Source of the DNA: Halanaerobium sp051746665
GTDB taxonomy: Bacteria > Bacillota > Halanaerobiia > Halanaerobiales > Halanaerobiaceae
Length of the DNA: 40,979 bases
NCBI GenBank assembly: GCA_051746665.1
Contig: JBNJFG010000013.1
Span: 1-40,979, forward strand
Direction: 5' to 3'
Shown: positions 17,602 to 25,748 of the stretch, piece by piece
Layout: every line of letters starts with the position of its first letter
Numbering within the stretch: position 1 is the stretch's first letter
Notes under the pieces: model-generated
What the model saw: the letters and a program-made list of their open reading frames with translations, nothing else
Told to the model about the DNA's origin: nothing
Database searches by the model: none
Translations under genes and position numbers: made by a program

Positions 17602-18364
17602 AAATCAGCCAATACTAGAATTGAAAAATATCAATAAATCTTTTCAGAATTTAACTGTGCTAGAGGATTTGAATTTAAAAATTAACCAGGGTGAAATTTG
17701 CTGTTTGCTTGGCCCGTCAGGTAGTGGTAAGACAACTCTTTTTCGGATAGCATCAGGATTAGAAGCGGCGGATTCTGGTCAAATAATAAAAAATAATGAT
17801 CCACGCTTTGCGTATGTGTTTCAAACACCAAGGCTTTTACCATGGAAAAGCGCTGAAGAAAATTTGATTTTTGTTCAGAAAAATTATGGTTTAGAATCTG
17901 AAAAAGAACTGAGAGATTTGCTTTTTAAATTAGCAGGACTCGAAGATTTTAAAACAGCTTACCCGCATGAATTATCTGGTGGTATGCAGCAGAGATTAGA
18001 ATTAATTAGAGCCTTTGCCGTAAAACCTGATTTAATATTTTTAGATGAACCATTTAAGTCATTAGATATGAAAACTATAATAAACTTAAGAAAATTGATT
18101 AATTTGATTCAAGCTGAAACTGGAATTACATTATTTTTAATAACACATGACCCTGAAGAAGCTCTTTTACTTGCTGATAGAATATATATTATGGCAGCTG
18201 AAGATTCAGGTATCATAAAAGAAATTAAAATTGAGCAGCCGCGTGAGAAAAGGAAAATTTCTGATTCTCAACTATATCAGCATTTAGAAAACATTATGGA
18301 AATTTTCAGTGATTTAGTTTCAGATTTAGAAGATGCTGGAGAAGAAATTAAAAGAATATTTTAA
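17594..18364 (+). CDS. NitT/TauT-type ABC transporter ATP-binding protein
   Basis: 256 aa from ATG 17594, preceded by AGCAGGTGG and overlapping the permease stop by 8 nt; an ATG at 17576 is in frame but lies upstream of that SD. Walker A GPSGSGKTT, Q-loop FQTPRLLPWKSAEENL, signature LSGGMQQRLELIRAF, Walker B LIFLDEPFKSLD, H-loop ITHDPEEALLLADRI. These are the features of SsuB/TauB-like importer ATPases. The C-terminal 60 residues are a charged tail. Last gene of the importer operon. Confidence 0.92.
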   Translation: MNKNQPILELKNINKSFQNLTVLEDLNLKINQGEICCLLGPSGSGKTTLFRIASGLEAADSGQIIKNNDPRFAYVFQTPRLLPWKSAEENLIFVQKNYGLESEKELRDLLFKLAGLEDFKTAYPHELSGGMQQRLELIRAFAVKPDLIFLDEPFKSLDMKTIINLRKLINLIQAETGITLFLITHDPEEALLLADRIYIMAAEDSGIIKEIKIEQPREKRKISDSQLYQHLENIMEIFSDLVSDLEDAGEEIKRIF

Positions 18365-18438
18365 GCTCATGGATTTTAGCGTCAATATCAACTAAAATAA
18401 TTGGTTTTACTATAGTTAGATAAAGAAAGGATGATTTT

Positions 18439-19188
18439 ATGGCTCCGAAAATAGGGATTGCACTTTCCGGGGGTGGAGTTAAAGGTTTCGCGCATTTAGG
18501 TGTGCTTAAAGCCTTAGAAGAAAAAGGGATTGAGGCAGATATATTAGCTGGAGTTAGTGCTGGTGCTATTGTTGGATCTTTTATTGCTGCTGGTAAAAAA
18601 CCTGCAGAAGTAATGGGATTAATTAATGAAAGTGATTTTTTTGATTTTGCTAAACTAAGTTTACCTAAAAAAGGAATTTTTACTTTAGAAAATATGACTG
18701 AAAACTTAGAAAAATCACTTGGAATTAAAACTTTTGAAGAATTAAAAATTCCTTTCTATGTTGGAGCAGCAAATATAGAAAAAGCAAGAGTGGAATATTT
18801 TAATCAGGGTGATTTAATTAAAATTATTCAGGCATCTTCTTCAATTCCAGTATTGTTTTCTCCTGTTGAAATTAATGGAGAGCTATATGTTGATGGAGGT
18901 TTGTTTGAAAATTTGCCGGTAAATCCTCTGCTCGATAAATGTGATAAGTTGATAGCTGTTAATGTTATGCCTGTAAATCTTGATGAGAAATTAGAAAGTA
19001 TAACGGATATTGCTATCCGAACTTTTCAGCTAAAAACAGCAGTAAATGCTGAAGAATTGAAAGCAAAAGCTGATATTTTTATTGAGCCCACAGGAATTGA
19101 AAAATACAATATTTTAAATACTAAATACAGCCAGGAACTTTTTGAACTGGGTTATAATTACTGCAAAAATTTAGATATAGAAATTTAG
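18439..19188 (+). CDS. Patatin-like phospholipase (RssA family)
   Basis: 249 aa, SD AAAGGATG before ATG. A serine hydrolase with a Ser-Asp dyad: oxyanion loop SGGGVKGFAHLG (10-21), nucleophile S40 in GVSAG (38-42), and catalytic D152 in VDGGLFENLP. No signal peptide, so a cytoplasmic or membrane-associated esterase of the RssA/YchK type, probably acting on phospholipid acyl chains. It stands alone, 74 bp after the ABC operon and before a cyclopropane fatty acid synthase; both act on membrane lipids, which may or may not be meaningful. Physiological substrate unknown. Confidence 0.9.
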   Translation: MAPKIGIALSGGGVKGFAHLGVLKALEEKGIEADILAGVSAGAIVGSFIAAGKKPAEVMGLINESDFFDFAKLSLPKKGIFTLENMTENLEKSLGIKTFEELKIPFYVGAANIEKARVEYFNQGDLIKIIQASSSIPVLFSPVEINGELYVDGGLFENLPVNPLLDKCDKLIAVNVMPVNLDEKLESITDIAIRTFQLKTAVNAEELKAKADIFIEPTGIEKYNILNTKYSQELFELGYNYCKNLDIEI

Positions 19189-19261
19189 ATTTTAAGTTTA
19201 AAGATTGCGTTTAAAAAAATTATAATTAATTTTTAATAGAGCATATTTTAACATCTAGTTT

Positions 19262-19290
19262 TTGAAAATATTATTATAAGTCAATAATAA
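19262..19290 (+). promoter_or_regulatory. Candidate promoter of the cfa gene
   Basis: TTGAAA (19262-19267), 17-bp spacer, TAATAA (19285-19290), 30 bp before the chosen start. Confidence 0.4.
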
Positions 19291-19319
19291 TTATTAAATC
19301 AAAAATGGGGGTTTTAGTA

Positions 19320-20522
19320 ATGCTGACAAAGAAAATTTTGGATGCGGTTTTTAAAAGAGTTGATGGTCAGAAATTTGAAGTAGAATACTGGGATGGAGAA
19401 ACTAAGATTTTTAATTCAGAATTGAAAACAAAAACGGCTTTTAAGCTTATTTTTTCGGAAAAATTAAGCCTAAATGAGATTAGAAAAAGTCCGCAGCTTA
19501 AAATGGCTGAAGCCTATATGGAAGGCAAAATTGATTTTGAGGGAGATATAAAAAAGCTAATAAAGGCAGCTGGTCAGAATGTTTTTGAGCTCAAAGAAGA
19601 AATTGAAAAATATAAAATCGATAAAGTCTTAGATTTTCAAAAGTCTGATTCCCCAGCTGAAGAGGAAGCAGGAGTTAGAGAACATTATGATATTGGGAAT
19701 GATTTTTTTAAACTCTGGCAGGATGACACAATGACTTATTCTTGTGCCTATTTTAAAAGTGAAGATGATGAGCTGAAAAAAGCACAGCTGCAGAAAATTG
19801 ATCATGTTTTAGAAAAATTAGATTTAAAAGCAGGAGAAAGATTGCTTGATATTGGCTGTGGCTGGGGCTCACTTGCTTTAAGAGCAGCAGAAAAATATGA
19901 TGTAGAAGTTATGGGAATTACTTTAAGTAAAGAACAGGAAATAGAAGCTAAAAAAAGGGCTGCTAAATCGGGACTTGGAGATAAAATAAAAATTAGAAGA
20001 CAGGATTATAGAGATTTAGCTGAAGAAGATGAAAAGTTTGATAAAATAGTAAGTGTAGGAATGTTTGAACATGTAGGTAAAGAAAATATTCCTCTCTATT
20101 TTGAAGTGATAGATAAATTATTAAAAAATAGGGGCTTGTCACTGCTGCATTCTATTACCCACTTAAAAGAACAACCAGCACATCCCTGGTTACAAAAATA
20201 CATTTTCCCCTGGGGGTATATACCCTCATTAAGAGAAATTGTTTGGGAACTGCCAGAGAGGAATTTTCATCTTTTAGATGCTGAAGATATAGGATACCAT
20301 TATTCTCTGACTGCAGAAAGATGGCTTGATAATTATGAAAAGGTGAGTGAAGAGGTCAAAGATAAATTTGATGAGCATTTTTATAGAATGTGGAGAACAT
20401 TTTTATTGGGAGTTGTTTTTACATTTCGTTATGCTTCAACTTCAGTTCATCAAATTCTTTTCTCAAAAGGTAAAAATACTGAGATGCCGCTAACTAGAGA
20501 ATATATTTATCAAAATGATTAA
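19320..20522 (+). CDS. cfa: Cyclopropane-fatty-acyl-phospholipid synthase
   Basis: 400 aa from ATG 19320, which has GGGGG 8 nt upstream; the in-frame ATG at 19305 lacks an SD. Transfers a methylene group from S-adenosylmethionine to unsaturated acyl chains of membrane phospholipids. Residues 1-110 are the substrate-side N-terminal domain; then VREHYDIGNDFFKLWQDDTM, TYSCAYFKSEDDEL, the SAM-binding LDIGCGWGSLALRAAEKY, GITLSKEQ and VSVGMFEHVGKENI, all hallmarks of the family. Cyclopropanation protects membranes from salt, acid and oxidants. Slightly longer than E. coli Cfa (382 aa). No partner genes in the operon. Confidence 0.93.
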   Translation: MLTKKILDAVFKRVDGQKFEVEYWDGETKIFNSELKTKTAFKLIFSEKLSLNEIRKSPQLKMAEAYMEGKIDFEGDIKKLIKAAGQNVFELKEEIEKYKIDKVLDFQKSDSPAEEEAGVREHYDIGNDFFKLWQDDTMTYSCAYFKSEDDELKKAQLQKIDHVLEKLDLKAGERLLDIGCGWGSLALRAAEKYDVEVMGITLSKEQEIEAKKRAAKSGLGDKIKIRRQDYRDLAEEDEKFDKIVSVGMFEHVGKENIPLYFEVIDKLLKNRGLSLLHSITHLKEQPAHPWLQKYIFPWGYIPSLREIVWELPERNFHLLDAEDIGYHYSLTAERWLDNYEKVSEEVKDKFDEHFYRMWRTFLLGVVFTFRYASTSVHQILFSKGKNTEMPLTREYIYQND

Positions 20523-20595
20523 GCTCAGAATTAATTTTTTCTTTAAATTTTAACCTGTATAAATTAATAAATTTTTCACTTAAGGAGTTGATAAA

Positions 20596-21993
20596 GTGTC
20601 AGAAAAAAAATATAAAATAGCTATTATAGGTAGCGGACCCGGTGGTTATGTTGCTGCCTTAAGAGCTGGTCAGCTTGGTTTAGATACTGTTTTAATTGAA
20701 AAAGAAGTGCTTGGTGGAACTTGTTTGAACTGGGGTTGTATACCAACAAAGGCTTTTGTTCGTTCTGCTGAATTGTTTTCTGATATTCAGAATGCTAAAG
20801 ATTTTGGAATTAAAGTTGAAAAGGCAGAAGTTGATTTTTCGGCTGTAGTTAAAAGAAAAGATAAAATTGTTAGCAGATTGGTTAGAGGAATTGATCATCT
20901 CTTAGAAAAAGAGGGAGTTGATCAAATAGAAGGAGAAGCTTCTTTTATTGATCAAAAAACACTCAAAATTGAAAAAGAGACTGAAACTACTGAAATTGAA
21001 GCCGAAAATATTATTATTGCCACAGGTTCTAAAGCTTCAACTCTTCCAATTCCAGGTGCTGATTTAGAAGGGATCTTAGACAGCAGAGATGCTCTAGATT
21101 TAGCTGAACTGCCGGAATCAATGGTAATAGTTGGTGGTGGAGTTATTGGAATGGAATTTGCTTTTATTTTCCGAAACTTTGGTGTTGATGTAACAGTTCT
21201 TGAATATTTAGACCAGCTTGTTAGTGGAGTTGATTCTGAAATAGCTTCAGAATTAAATCGTTCAGCTAGACGCCGCCGAATTAGTGTTAAAACTTCTTCA
21301 GAAGTAAAAGAGATAAAAAAGAGTGACTCAGATTACGAAGTTATTTATCAGCAGAAGAATAAAGAAAAGTCTGTAAAAGCAGAAAAAGTATTAATGGCAG
21401 TTGGCCGCAAGCCTTATACTGAAGGCTTAAAGCTAGAAAATGCAGGAGTAGAATTTTCAGAAAGAAGAAATGCGGTTCAGGTCAATGAAAAAATGGAGAC
21501 CAATGTTGAGGGAATATATGCTGTTGGTGATGTAACAGATAAAATTTTACTGGCCCATGTAGCATCCACTCAGGGAGTTATTGCTGTCGAAAATATCAAT
21601 GGAATGGATAAGAAAATGAATTATCAGGCTGTTCCTGGAGCTATTTTCACTTCACCTGAAATTGGAACTGTTGGTTTAACAGAGGCTGAAGCTGAAGCAG
21701 AGGGCATAGATTATAAGGTTGCTACTTTCCCTTTTGCAGCCAGTGGTAAAGTGATGGCTATGGGTGAAAGAGAAGGTAAGGTTAAGTTGATTGTTGAAAG
21801 AGAAAGTGAAAAAATAATTGGTGCAGCTTTAATTGGAATTGAAGCAAGTGATTTAATTGCCGAATTAACTTTAGCAGTAAATCTTTCTTTGACTGCAAAA
21901 GATTTGAGAAATACAATTTATGCCCATCCAACTACTGCAGAAGTGATTCATGAAGCAGCATTAGGACTTGAAGATGGGGCAATTCATGCTTAA
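20596..21993 (+). CDS. lpdA: Dihydrolipoyl dehydrogenase
   Basis: 465 aa, GTG start with SD AAGGAG 9 nt upstream. A homodimeric FAD enzyme that reoxidises dihydrolipoyl groups with NAD. FAD-binding GSGPGGYVAALRAG (12-25), redox disulfide C43-C48 in GGTCLNWGCIP, NAD-binding VGGGVIGMEFAF, second FAD motif GIYAVGDVTD, and the C-terminal dyad H444-E449 in AHPTTAEVIHEA. No lipoyl domain at the N terminus and no E1, E2 or glycine-cleavage genes beside it, so its partner complex lies elsewhere. Full length and motif-complete. Confidence 0.93.
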   Translation: MSEKKYKIAIIGSGPGGYVAALRAGQLGLDTVLIEKEVLGGTCLNWGCIPTKAFVRSAELFSDIQNAKDFGIKVEKAEVDFSAVVKRKDKIVSRLVRGIDHLLEKEGVDQIEGEASFIDQKTLKIEKETETTEIEAENIIIATGSKASTLPIPGADLEGILDSRDALDLAELPESMVIVGGGVIGMEFAFIFRNFGVDVTVLEYLDQLVSGVDSEIASELNRSARRRRISVKTSSEVKEIKKSDSDYEVIYQQKNKEKSVKAEKVLMAVGRKPYTEGLKLENAGVEFSERRNAVQVNEKMETNVEGIYAVGDVTDKILLAHVASTQGVIAVENINGMDKKMNYQAVPGAIFTSPEIGTVGLTEAEAEAEGIDYKVATFPFAASGKVMAMGEREGKVKLIVERESEKIIGAALIGIEASDLIAELTLAVNLSLTAKDLRNTIYAHPTTAEVIHEAALGLEDGAIHA

Positions 21994-22040
21994 ATAAGGC
22001 ATTAAAAAAGTGATGGTTGCATGTTAAATTCAAATTAAAG

Positions 22041-22075
22041 ATCCCTGATATATTAGGGATTATCGGCTTTTTGAT
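22041..22075 (+). terminator. Possible terminator after lpdA
   Basis: ATCCCTGAT (22041-22049) pairs with ATTAGGGAT (22052-22060) with one wobble. The T-run (CTTTTTG) comes about 7 nt after the stem, so efficiency is doubtful. Confidence 0.4.
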
Positions 22076-22089
22076 CAATGAGTAAAAAT

Positions 22090-22118
22090 TTGACTTAGAG
22101 AGAAAAAAATTGTATAAT
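22090..22118 (+). promoter_or_regulatory. Promoter of the encapsulin operon
   Basis: TTGACT (22090-22095), 17-bp spacer, TATAAT (22113-22118), about 70 bp before the cargo gene. Confidence 0.7.
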
Positions 22119-22186
22119 GATTATTAAGAGTGATTAAAGATTTTCTATTAAAATTGAGTTTTAAAATTTAAAGGGAGGTCAGAATT

Positions 22187-22555
22187 ATGGGTGAATATCA
22201 TGAACCAGAAGAAAAATTAACTGAAGAAGCAATTGATTATCATCGTATTATTAAGAGTGTTATTGAAGAATTAGAGGCAGTTGATTGGTATAATCAGCGG
22301 GCTGTTGCAACTAATGATCCAGATGTTCAGGCAATTGTTGAACATAATCGCGATGAAGAAATTGAGCACGCTTGTATGGGACTAGAATGGTTACGCCGTA
22401 ATAATCCAGTTTGGGATGAAATGTTAAAAACTTTCCTTTTTACAACAGCAAAAATAACAGAAGTTGAAGAAGAGGGCGAAGGTGAAGATGGAGAAGAAGA
22501 AGCTCCTGCTTCAACCGGATCTCTTGGTTTAGGTAATATGAGAGGAGGAGAATAA
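22187..22555 (+). CDS. Encapsulated ferritin-like cargo protein (EncFtn)
   Basis: 122 aa, SD AAAGGGAGG before ATG. A two-helix ferritin-like protein that dimerises to build a di-iron ferroxidase site and stores iron inside an encapsulin shell. Ligands equivalent to Rhodospirillum rubrum EncFtn (offset of four residues) are E28, W34-Y35 (EAVDWYNQR), E58 and H61 (EHNRDEEIEH). A very acidic linker (residues 92-106) leads to the C-terminal targeting peptide TGSLGLGNMRG that docks inside the shell. The stop codon directly abuts the encapsulin ATG, whose SD is inside this gene, so expression is coupled. Highly convincing pair. Confidence 0.95.
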   Translation: MGEYHEPEEKLTEEAIDYHRIIKSVIEELEAVDWYNQRAVATNDPDVQAIVEHNRDEEIEHACMGLEWLRRNNPVWDEMLKTFLFTTAKITEVEEEGEGEDGEEEAPASTGSLGLGNMRGGE

Positions 22556-23356
22556 ATGGATATTTTAAAACGCTCATTAGCACCATTTGCAGCAGAAGCC
22601 TGGAATTTTCTAGATGAAGAGGCAACTGATGTTTTAGGACAGAAATTAAAGGCTCGTAAAGAGGTGGATTTTTTAGGTCCTAAAGGTTTAGAATTATCTT
22701 CTATTAATACAGGCCGTTTTAGTCCTGTAGGAATTGAAGATGTTGAAGGAGTAACTTACTCTACAAGAGAAGTACTTCCATTAGTAGAAATTAAAGTGCC
22801 TTTCACTATGAAGCTTAGTGAAATTGAAGCTCTAGCTCGAGGAGCAGAAGATGTTGACACATCTGAATTAGTTCAAGCTGCTTCCAAGGTAGCTAAAGCA
22901 GAAAATAAAGCAGTATTTTATGGTCTCGATGAAGTTAACATTGAGGGTATTGTTGAAGCTTCAGAGCATGAAGAAGTAAGTGTTTCTGGTGGCGAAAAAG
23001 AATTAATTTCTGGATTGCTTAAAGCACGTAATTTATTTGAAGAAAATAGTGTAGGTGGTACTAAGCGATTACTCTTAGGCCCTGAACTTTATTCTCTACT
23101 TTATGAATTAGATGATAAAGGTTATCCATTAAAGCGTAAAGTTGAAGAAATGGTTGATAGTGGTACTGTATTAGTGCCTGATCTCGGAAATAGAGGTCTA
23201 TTAATTTCAGAACGCGGTGGAGACTTTGAATTAACAGTTGGCCAGGATATTTCACTTGGCTTTAGCGAGAGAAAAGGTGATGAGGTAGAATTATTCTTCC
23301 TTGAAACATTTACCTTTAGAGTAAATGGCCCAGAGGCTGCTGTAGTATTGAAATAA
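22556..23356 (+). CDS. Encapsulin shell protein (family 1)
   Basis: 266 aa, starts on the base after the cargo stop; SD AGGAGGAG lies in the cargo coding end. An HK97-fold protein that self-assembles into a nanocompartment, by family size probably T=1 with 60 subunits. Family features: N-terminal MDILKRSLAPFAAEAWNFLDEEA that binds cargo peptides, RKEVDFLGPKGLELSSINTGR, the RGAEDVDTSELVQAA segment, and the C-terminal VGQDISLGFSERKGDEVELFFLETF. With the ferritin-like cargo it forms an iron store and oxidative-stress device. Closed by its own terminator. Confidence 0.95.
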   Translation: MDILKRSLAPFAAEAWNFLDEEATDVLGQKLKARKEVDFLGPKGLELSSINTGRFSPVGIEDVEGVTYSTREVLPLVEIKVPFTMKLSEIEALARGAEDVDTSELVQAASKVAKAENKAVFYGLDEVNIEGIVEASEHEEVSVSGGEKELISGLLKARNLFEENSVGGTKRLLLGPELYSLLYELDDKGYPLKRKVEEMVDSGTVLVPDLGNRGLLISERGGDFELTVGQDISLGFSERKGDEVELFFLETFTFRVNGPEAAVVLK

Positions 23357-23381
23357 AAATTGTATAAATTAATTATAGATA

Positions 23382-23418
23382 ACCGTCTGCTAGATTATTT
23401 AGTGGGCGGTATTTTTTT
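23382..23418 (+). terminator. Rho-independent terminator of the encapsulin operon
   Basis: ACCGTCTGCTA (23382-23392) pairs with TAGTGGGCGGT (23400-23410), including wobbles, followed by ATTTTTTT. Confidence 0.85.
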
Positions 23419-23421
23419 ACT

Positions 23422-23450
23422 TTTACATACAAACACATGTATGATATAAT
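23422..23450 (+). promoter_or_regulatory. Promoter with embedded palindrome before the radical SAM repair pair
   Basis: TTTACA (23422-23427), 17-bp spacer, TATAAT (23445-23450). CATACA (23426-23431) and TGTATG (23438-23443) are perfect inverted arms separated by 6 bp and lie between the two boxes, where a repressor would block RNA polymerase. It does not match the Bacillus LexA box. Confidence 0.6.
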
Positions 23451-23557
23451 TATAATAGCTTCAACTTTAATAATATAAGAAACAATATAAATAAAATATG
23501 TGTTTTGACTTTTGAAATGAATTTGGAAAATGGAATTAGAGTAAGGAATGTGAGAAA

Positions 23558-24829
23558 ATGAAATTAGAAAAAAAGCTTGAAATTTTAAGTGATGCAGCTA
23601 AATATGATGTCTCGTGTTCTTCCAGCGGCAGCAGCGGACGTGGGAATAGTTCTAGTCTAGGAAATACTAAAGCTAGTGGAATTTGCCACAGCTGGACGGA
23701 TGATGGACGTTGTGTTTCTCTGCTTAAAATTCTCTTTACAAATTATTGCATTTATGACTGTCAGTATTGTGTTAATCGAGTCAGTAATGACCGACCACGT
23801 GCCTCTTTTAAACCAGAAGAAGTAGCTCAGCTGACAGTTGATTTTTATAAGCGTAATTATATTGAGGGGTTGTTTTTAAGTTCTGCAGTCAATAGAGATC
23901 CGGACTGGACTATGGAGCAGCTCTTAAAAACAGTACAGCTGCTCAGAAATAAACATAATTACCAGGGATATATACATTTAAAAGCAATTCCAGGTGCAGA
24001 TTTCAAGCTGATTTATCAGGCGGGACTGCTGGTGGATAGAATGAGTGTTAATATTGAACTACCGAGTGAAAGTAGTCTGGAAAAACTGGCTCCGCAGAAG
24101 AAAAAAGCAGGTATTCTGGCCCCAATGAAGGGAATTGGCAAAGGTATAGAAAATAACATTATTGAAAGAAAAAAATATAAATTAAAAGATAAGTTTGTTC
24201 CTGCAGGACAATCAACACAGCTAATAGTTGGAGCTAGTCCAGAATCAGATCGTCAGATTCTTTCTCTATCAGAAGGATTATATGATCATTTCAATTTAAA
24301 AAGGGTCTATTATTCTGCCTATTTACCTGTCAATAATTCTTCACTTTTACCAGCTTTACCTGGACCACCACTGAAAAGAGAGCACCGATTATATCAGGCA
24401 GACTGGTTATTGCGTTTTTATGGTTTTAAAGCAGGAGAGTTGTTAACTCCAGGTAGAGAAAATTTCGATTTAAAAATTGATCCAAAAGCGGATTGGGCTC
24501 TTAATAATTTAGATAAGTTTCCAGTTGAAGTAAATACAGCAGATTATGAGATGCTGCTTCGAGTGCCGGGCATTGGACCCCGCTCAGCAGCAAAAATTGT
24601 TAAGGCCCGAAAAGAAAAAAGATTAACTCATTATAACTTAAAAAAAATGAGGATTGTTTTAAAAAGGGCCAATTTTTTTATTACCTGTAATGGTAAATAT
24701 GCAGCAGCAGTTCCATTTGAGAGTGAGATAATTTATGATCGGCTGGCAGAAAAAGAAAGCCAGCAGCTTTCCCTTTTTTCAAATAATTCGGATAGTAATC
24801 AAGGATGGAATCTAGACAAAGTAAAGTAG
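23558..24829 (+). CDS. Putative DNA modification/repair radical SAM protein (TIGR03916 type)
   Basis: 423 aa, SD AAGGA about 10 nt before ATG. Radical SAM cluster motif C64-x3-C68-x2-C71 (CIYDCQYC), preceded by the family segment SCSSSGSSGRG and followed by NRVSNDRPRASFKPEEV. A helix-hairpin-helix near residues 328-360 (EVNTADYEMLLRVPGIGPRSAAKIVKAR) suggests DNA binding. The family is annotated as a putative DNA modification/repair enzyme and is normally paired with a TIGR03915 protein, as here, 20 bp downstream. The exact reaction is not established to my knowledge. Cytosolic, with a promoter carrying a candidate operator, so damage-inducible expression is plausible. Confidence 0.88.
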   Translation: MKLEKKLEILSDAAKYDVSCSSSGSSGRGNSSSLGNTKASGICHSWTDDGRCVSLLKILFTNYCIYDCQYCVNRVSNDRPRASFKPEEVAQLTVDFYKRNYIEGLFLSSAVNRDPDWTMEQLLKTVQLLRNKHNYQGYIHLKAIPGADFKLIYQAGLLVDRMSVNIELPSESSLEKLAPQKKKAGILAPMKGIGKGIENNIIERKKYKLKDKFVPAGQSTQLIVGASPESDRQILSLSEGLYDHFNLKRVYYSAYLPVNNSSLLPALPGPPLKREHRLYQADWLLRFYGFKAGELLTPGRENFDLKIDPKADWALNNLDKFPVEVNTADYEMLLRVPGIGPRSAAKIVKARKEKRLTHYNLKKMRIVLKRANFFITCNGKYAAAVPFESEIIYDRLAEKESQQLSLFSNNSDSNQGWNLDKVK

Positions 24830-24849
24830 AAAAAAGAGGTTAGATACTT

Positions 24850-25647
24850 ATGATAAGCAAAAATAATCAAATTGATAAAAAAGTATATATTTATGATGGA
24901 AGTTATCAGGGACTGCTGACAGCTTTATATCAAGCCTTTAAACAGCGAGAAGTTCCAGCTAAAATTATAGCTAAGCCTGATTTTAGAAATGATCTTTTTT
25001 ATCAGCAAAAAGAAATAATAACTGATCCAGAAAAAGCTCAGTTTTTCAGTCAGCAGATCAAAAAAAACATTTCAGCTCAGGCTTTAAATAATATTTTTCA
25101 TGCCTATTTATCAGAGGTAGATAAAATGGAACTCTATATTTTTCGTTATTTATTTACTGGTTTTAAGGCTGGCAAAAAAATTGATGAATATTTAACAAAA
25201 GAATATGTGAGACAGGTTCAGGATTTAGCCCATAAAGTCAGACACGAAAGTCATCGCCTTAAAGGATTAATTAGATTAAAGGAGTCAGCAGCTAATAAAT
25301 ATTATGCAGCAGTTGAACCGGATTATAAAACTTTAGTTTTATTGGCACCTCACTTTAAAAATAGATTTTCAACTATGGATTGGATTATTCATGATAAAAA
25401 AAGAGAAGAAGCTATTATTTTTTCAGCAGCAGATAAAGAATGGTTGTTAATTGATTTAGAAAAAGAATTTGAGCCTGAACTATCTGATAAAGAAAAAGAT
25501 GTTCAGGATCTCTGGCGTGCCTTCTTTTCTGCAGTTAGTATTAAAAATCGCAATAATCCTAGAATTCAGCAGCAGTTTATGCCCAAAAAATATTGGAAAT
25601 ATCTGATTGAAAGACCCGGCAGCAGTAGAAAATTTAAATTAAAATAG
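24850..25647 (+). CDS. TIGR03915/DUF4130 family putative DNA repair protein
   Basis: 265 aa, SD AGAGGT before ATG, 20 bp after the radical SAM gene and clearly cotranscribed. The family pattern is visible: YIYDGSYQGLLTALYQAF at the N terminus, the central LAHKVRHESHRLKGLIRLKE, EPDYKTLVLLAPHFKNRF, and WIIHDKKREEAIIF, with QLWRAFF-like LWRAFFSAVSIKNRNNPRIQ and MPKKYWKYLIE near the end. Partners of TIGR03916 proteins are often found next to or fused with uracil-DNA-glycosylase domains; none is fused here (the protein is of the short type). Role inferred from pairing only. Confidence 0.86.
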   Translation: MISKNNQIDKKVYIYDGSYQGLLTALYQAFKQREVPAKIIAKPDFRNDLFYQQKEIITDPEKAQFFSQQIKKNISAQALNNIFHAYLSEVDKMELYIFRYLFTGFKAGKKIDEYLTKEYVRQVQDLAHKVRHESHRLKGLIRLKESAANKYYAAVEPDYKTLVLLAPHFKNRFSTMDWIIHDKKREEAIIFSAADKEWLLIDLEKEFEPELSDKEKDVQDLWRAFFSAVSIKNRNNPRIQQQFMPKKYWKYLIERPGSSRKFKLK

Positions 25648-25748
25648 TGTTTACAATAGGAAAATAAAATTATATCATTATAATTAGAAAGAATAGGACT
25701 GGAAAAATGTCCTAAATGTAATTAATTAAATAAATTAGGATGATTAAA

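Noticed and set aside
25694..25714. TAGGAC/GTCCTA hairpin before the epimerase gene
   Set aside because: Six-bp stem with no T-run and no known motif; too weak to call.
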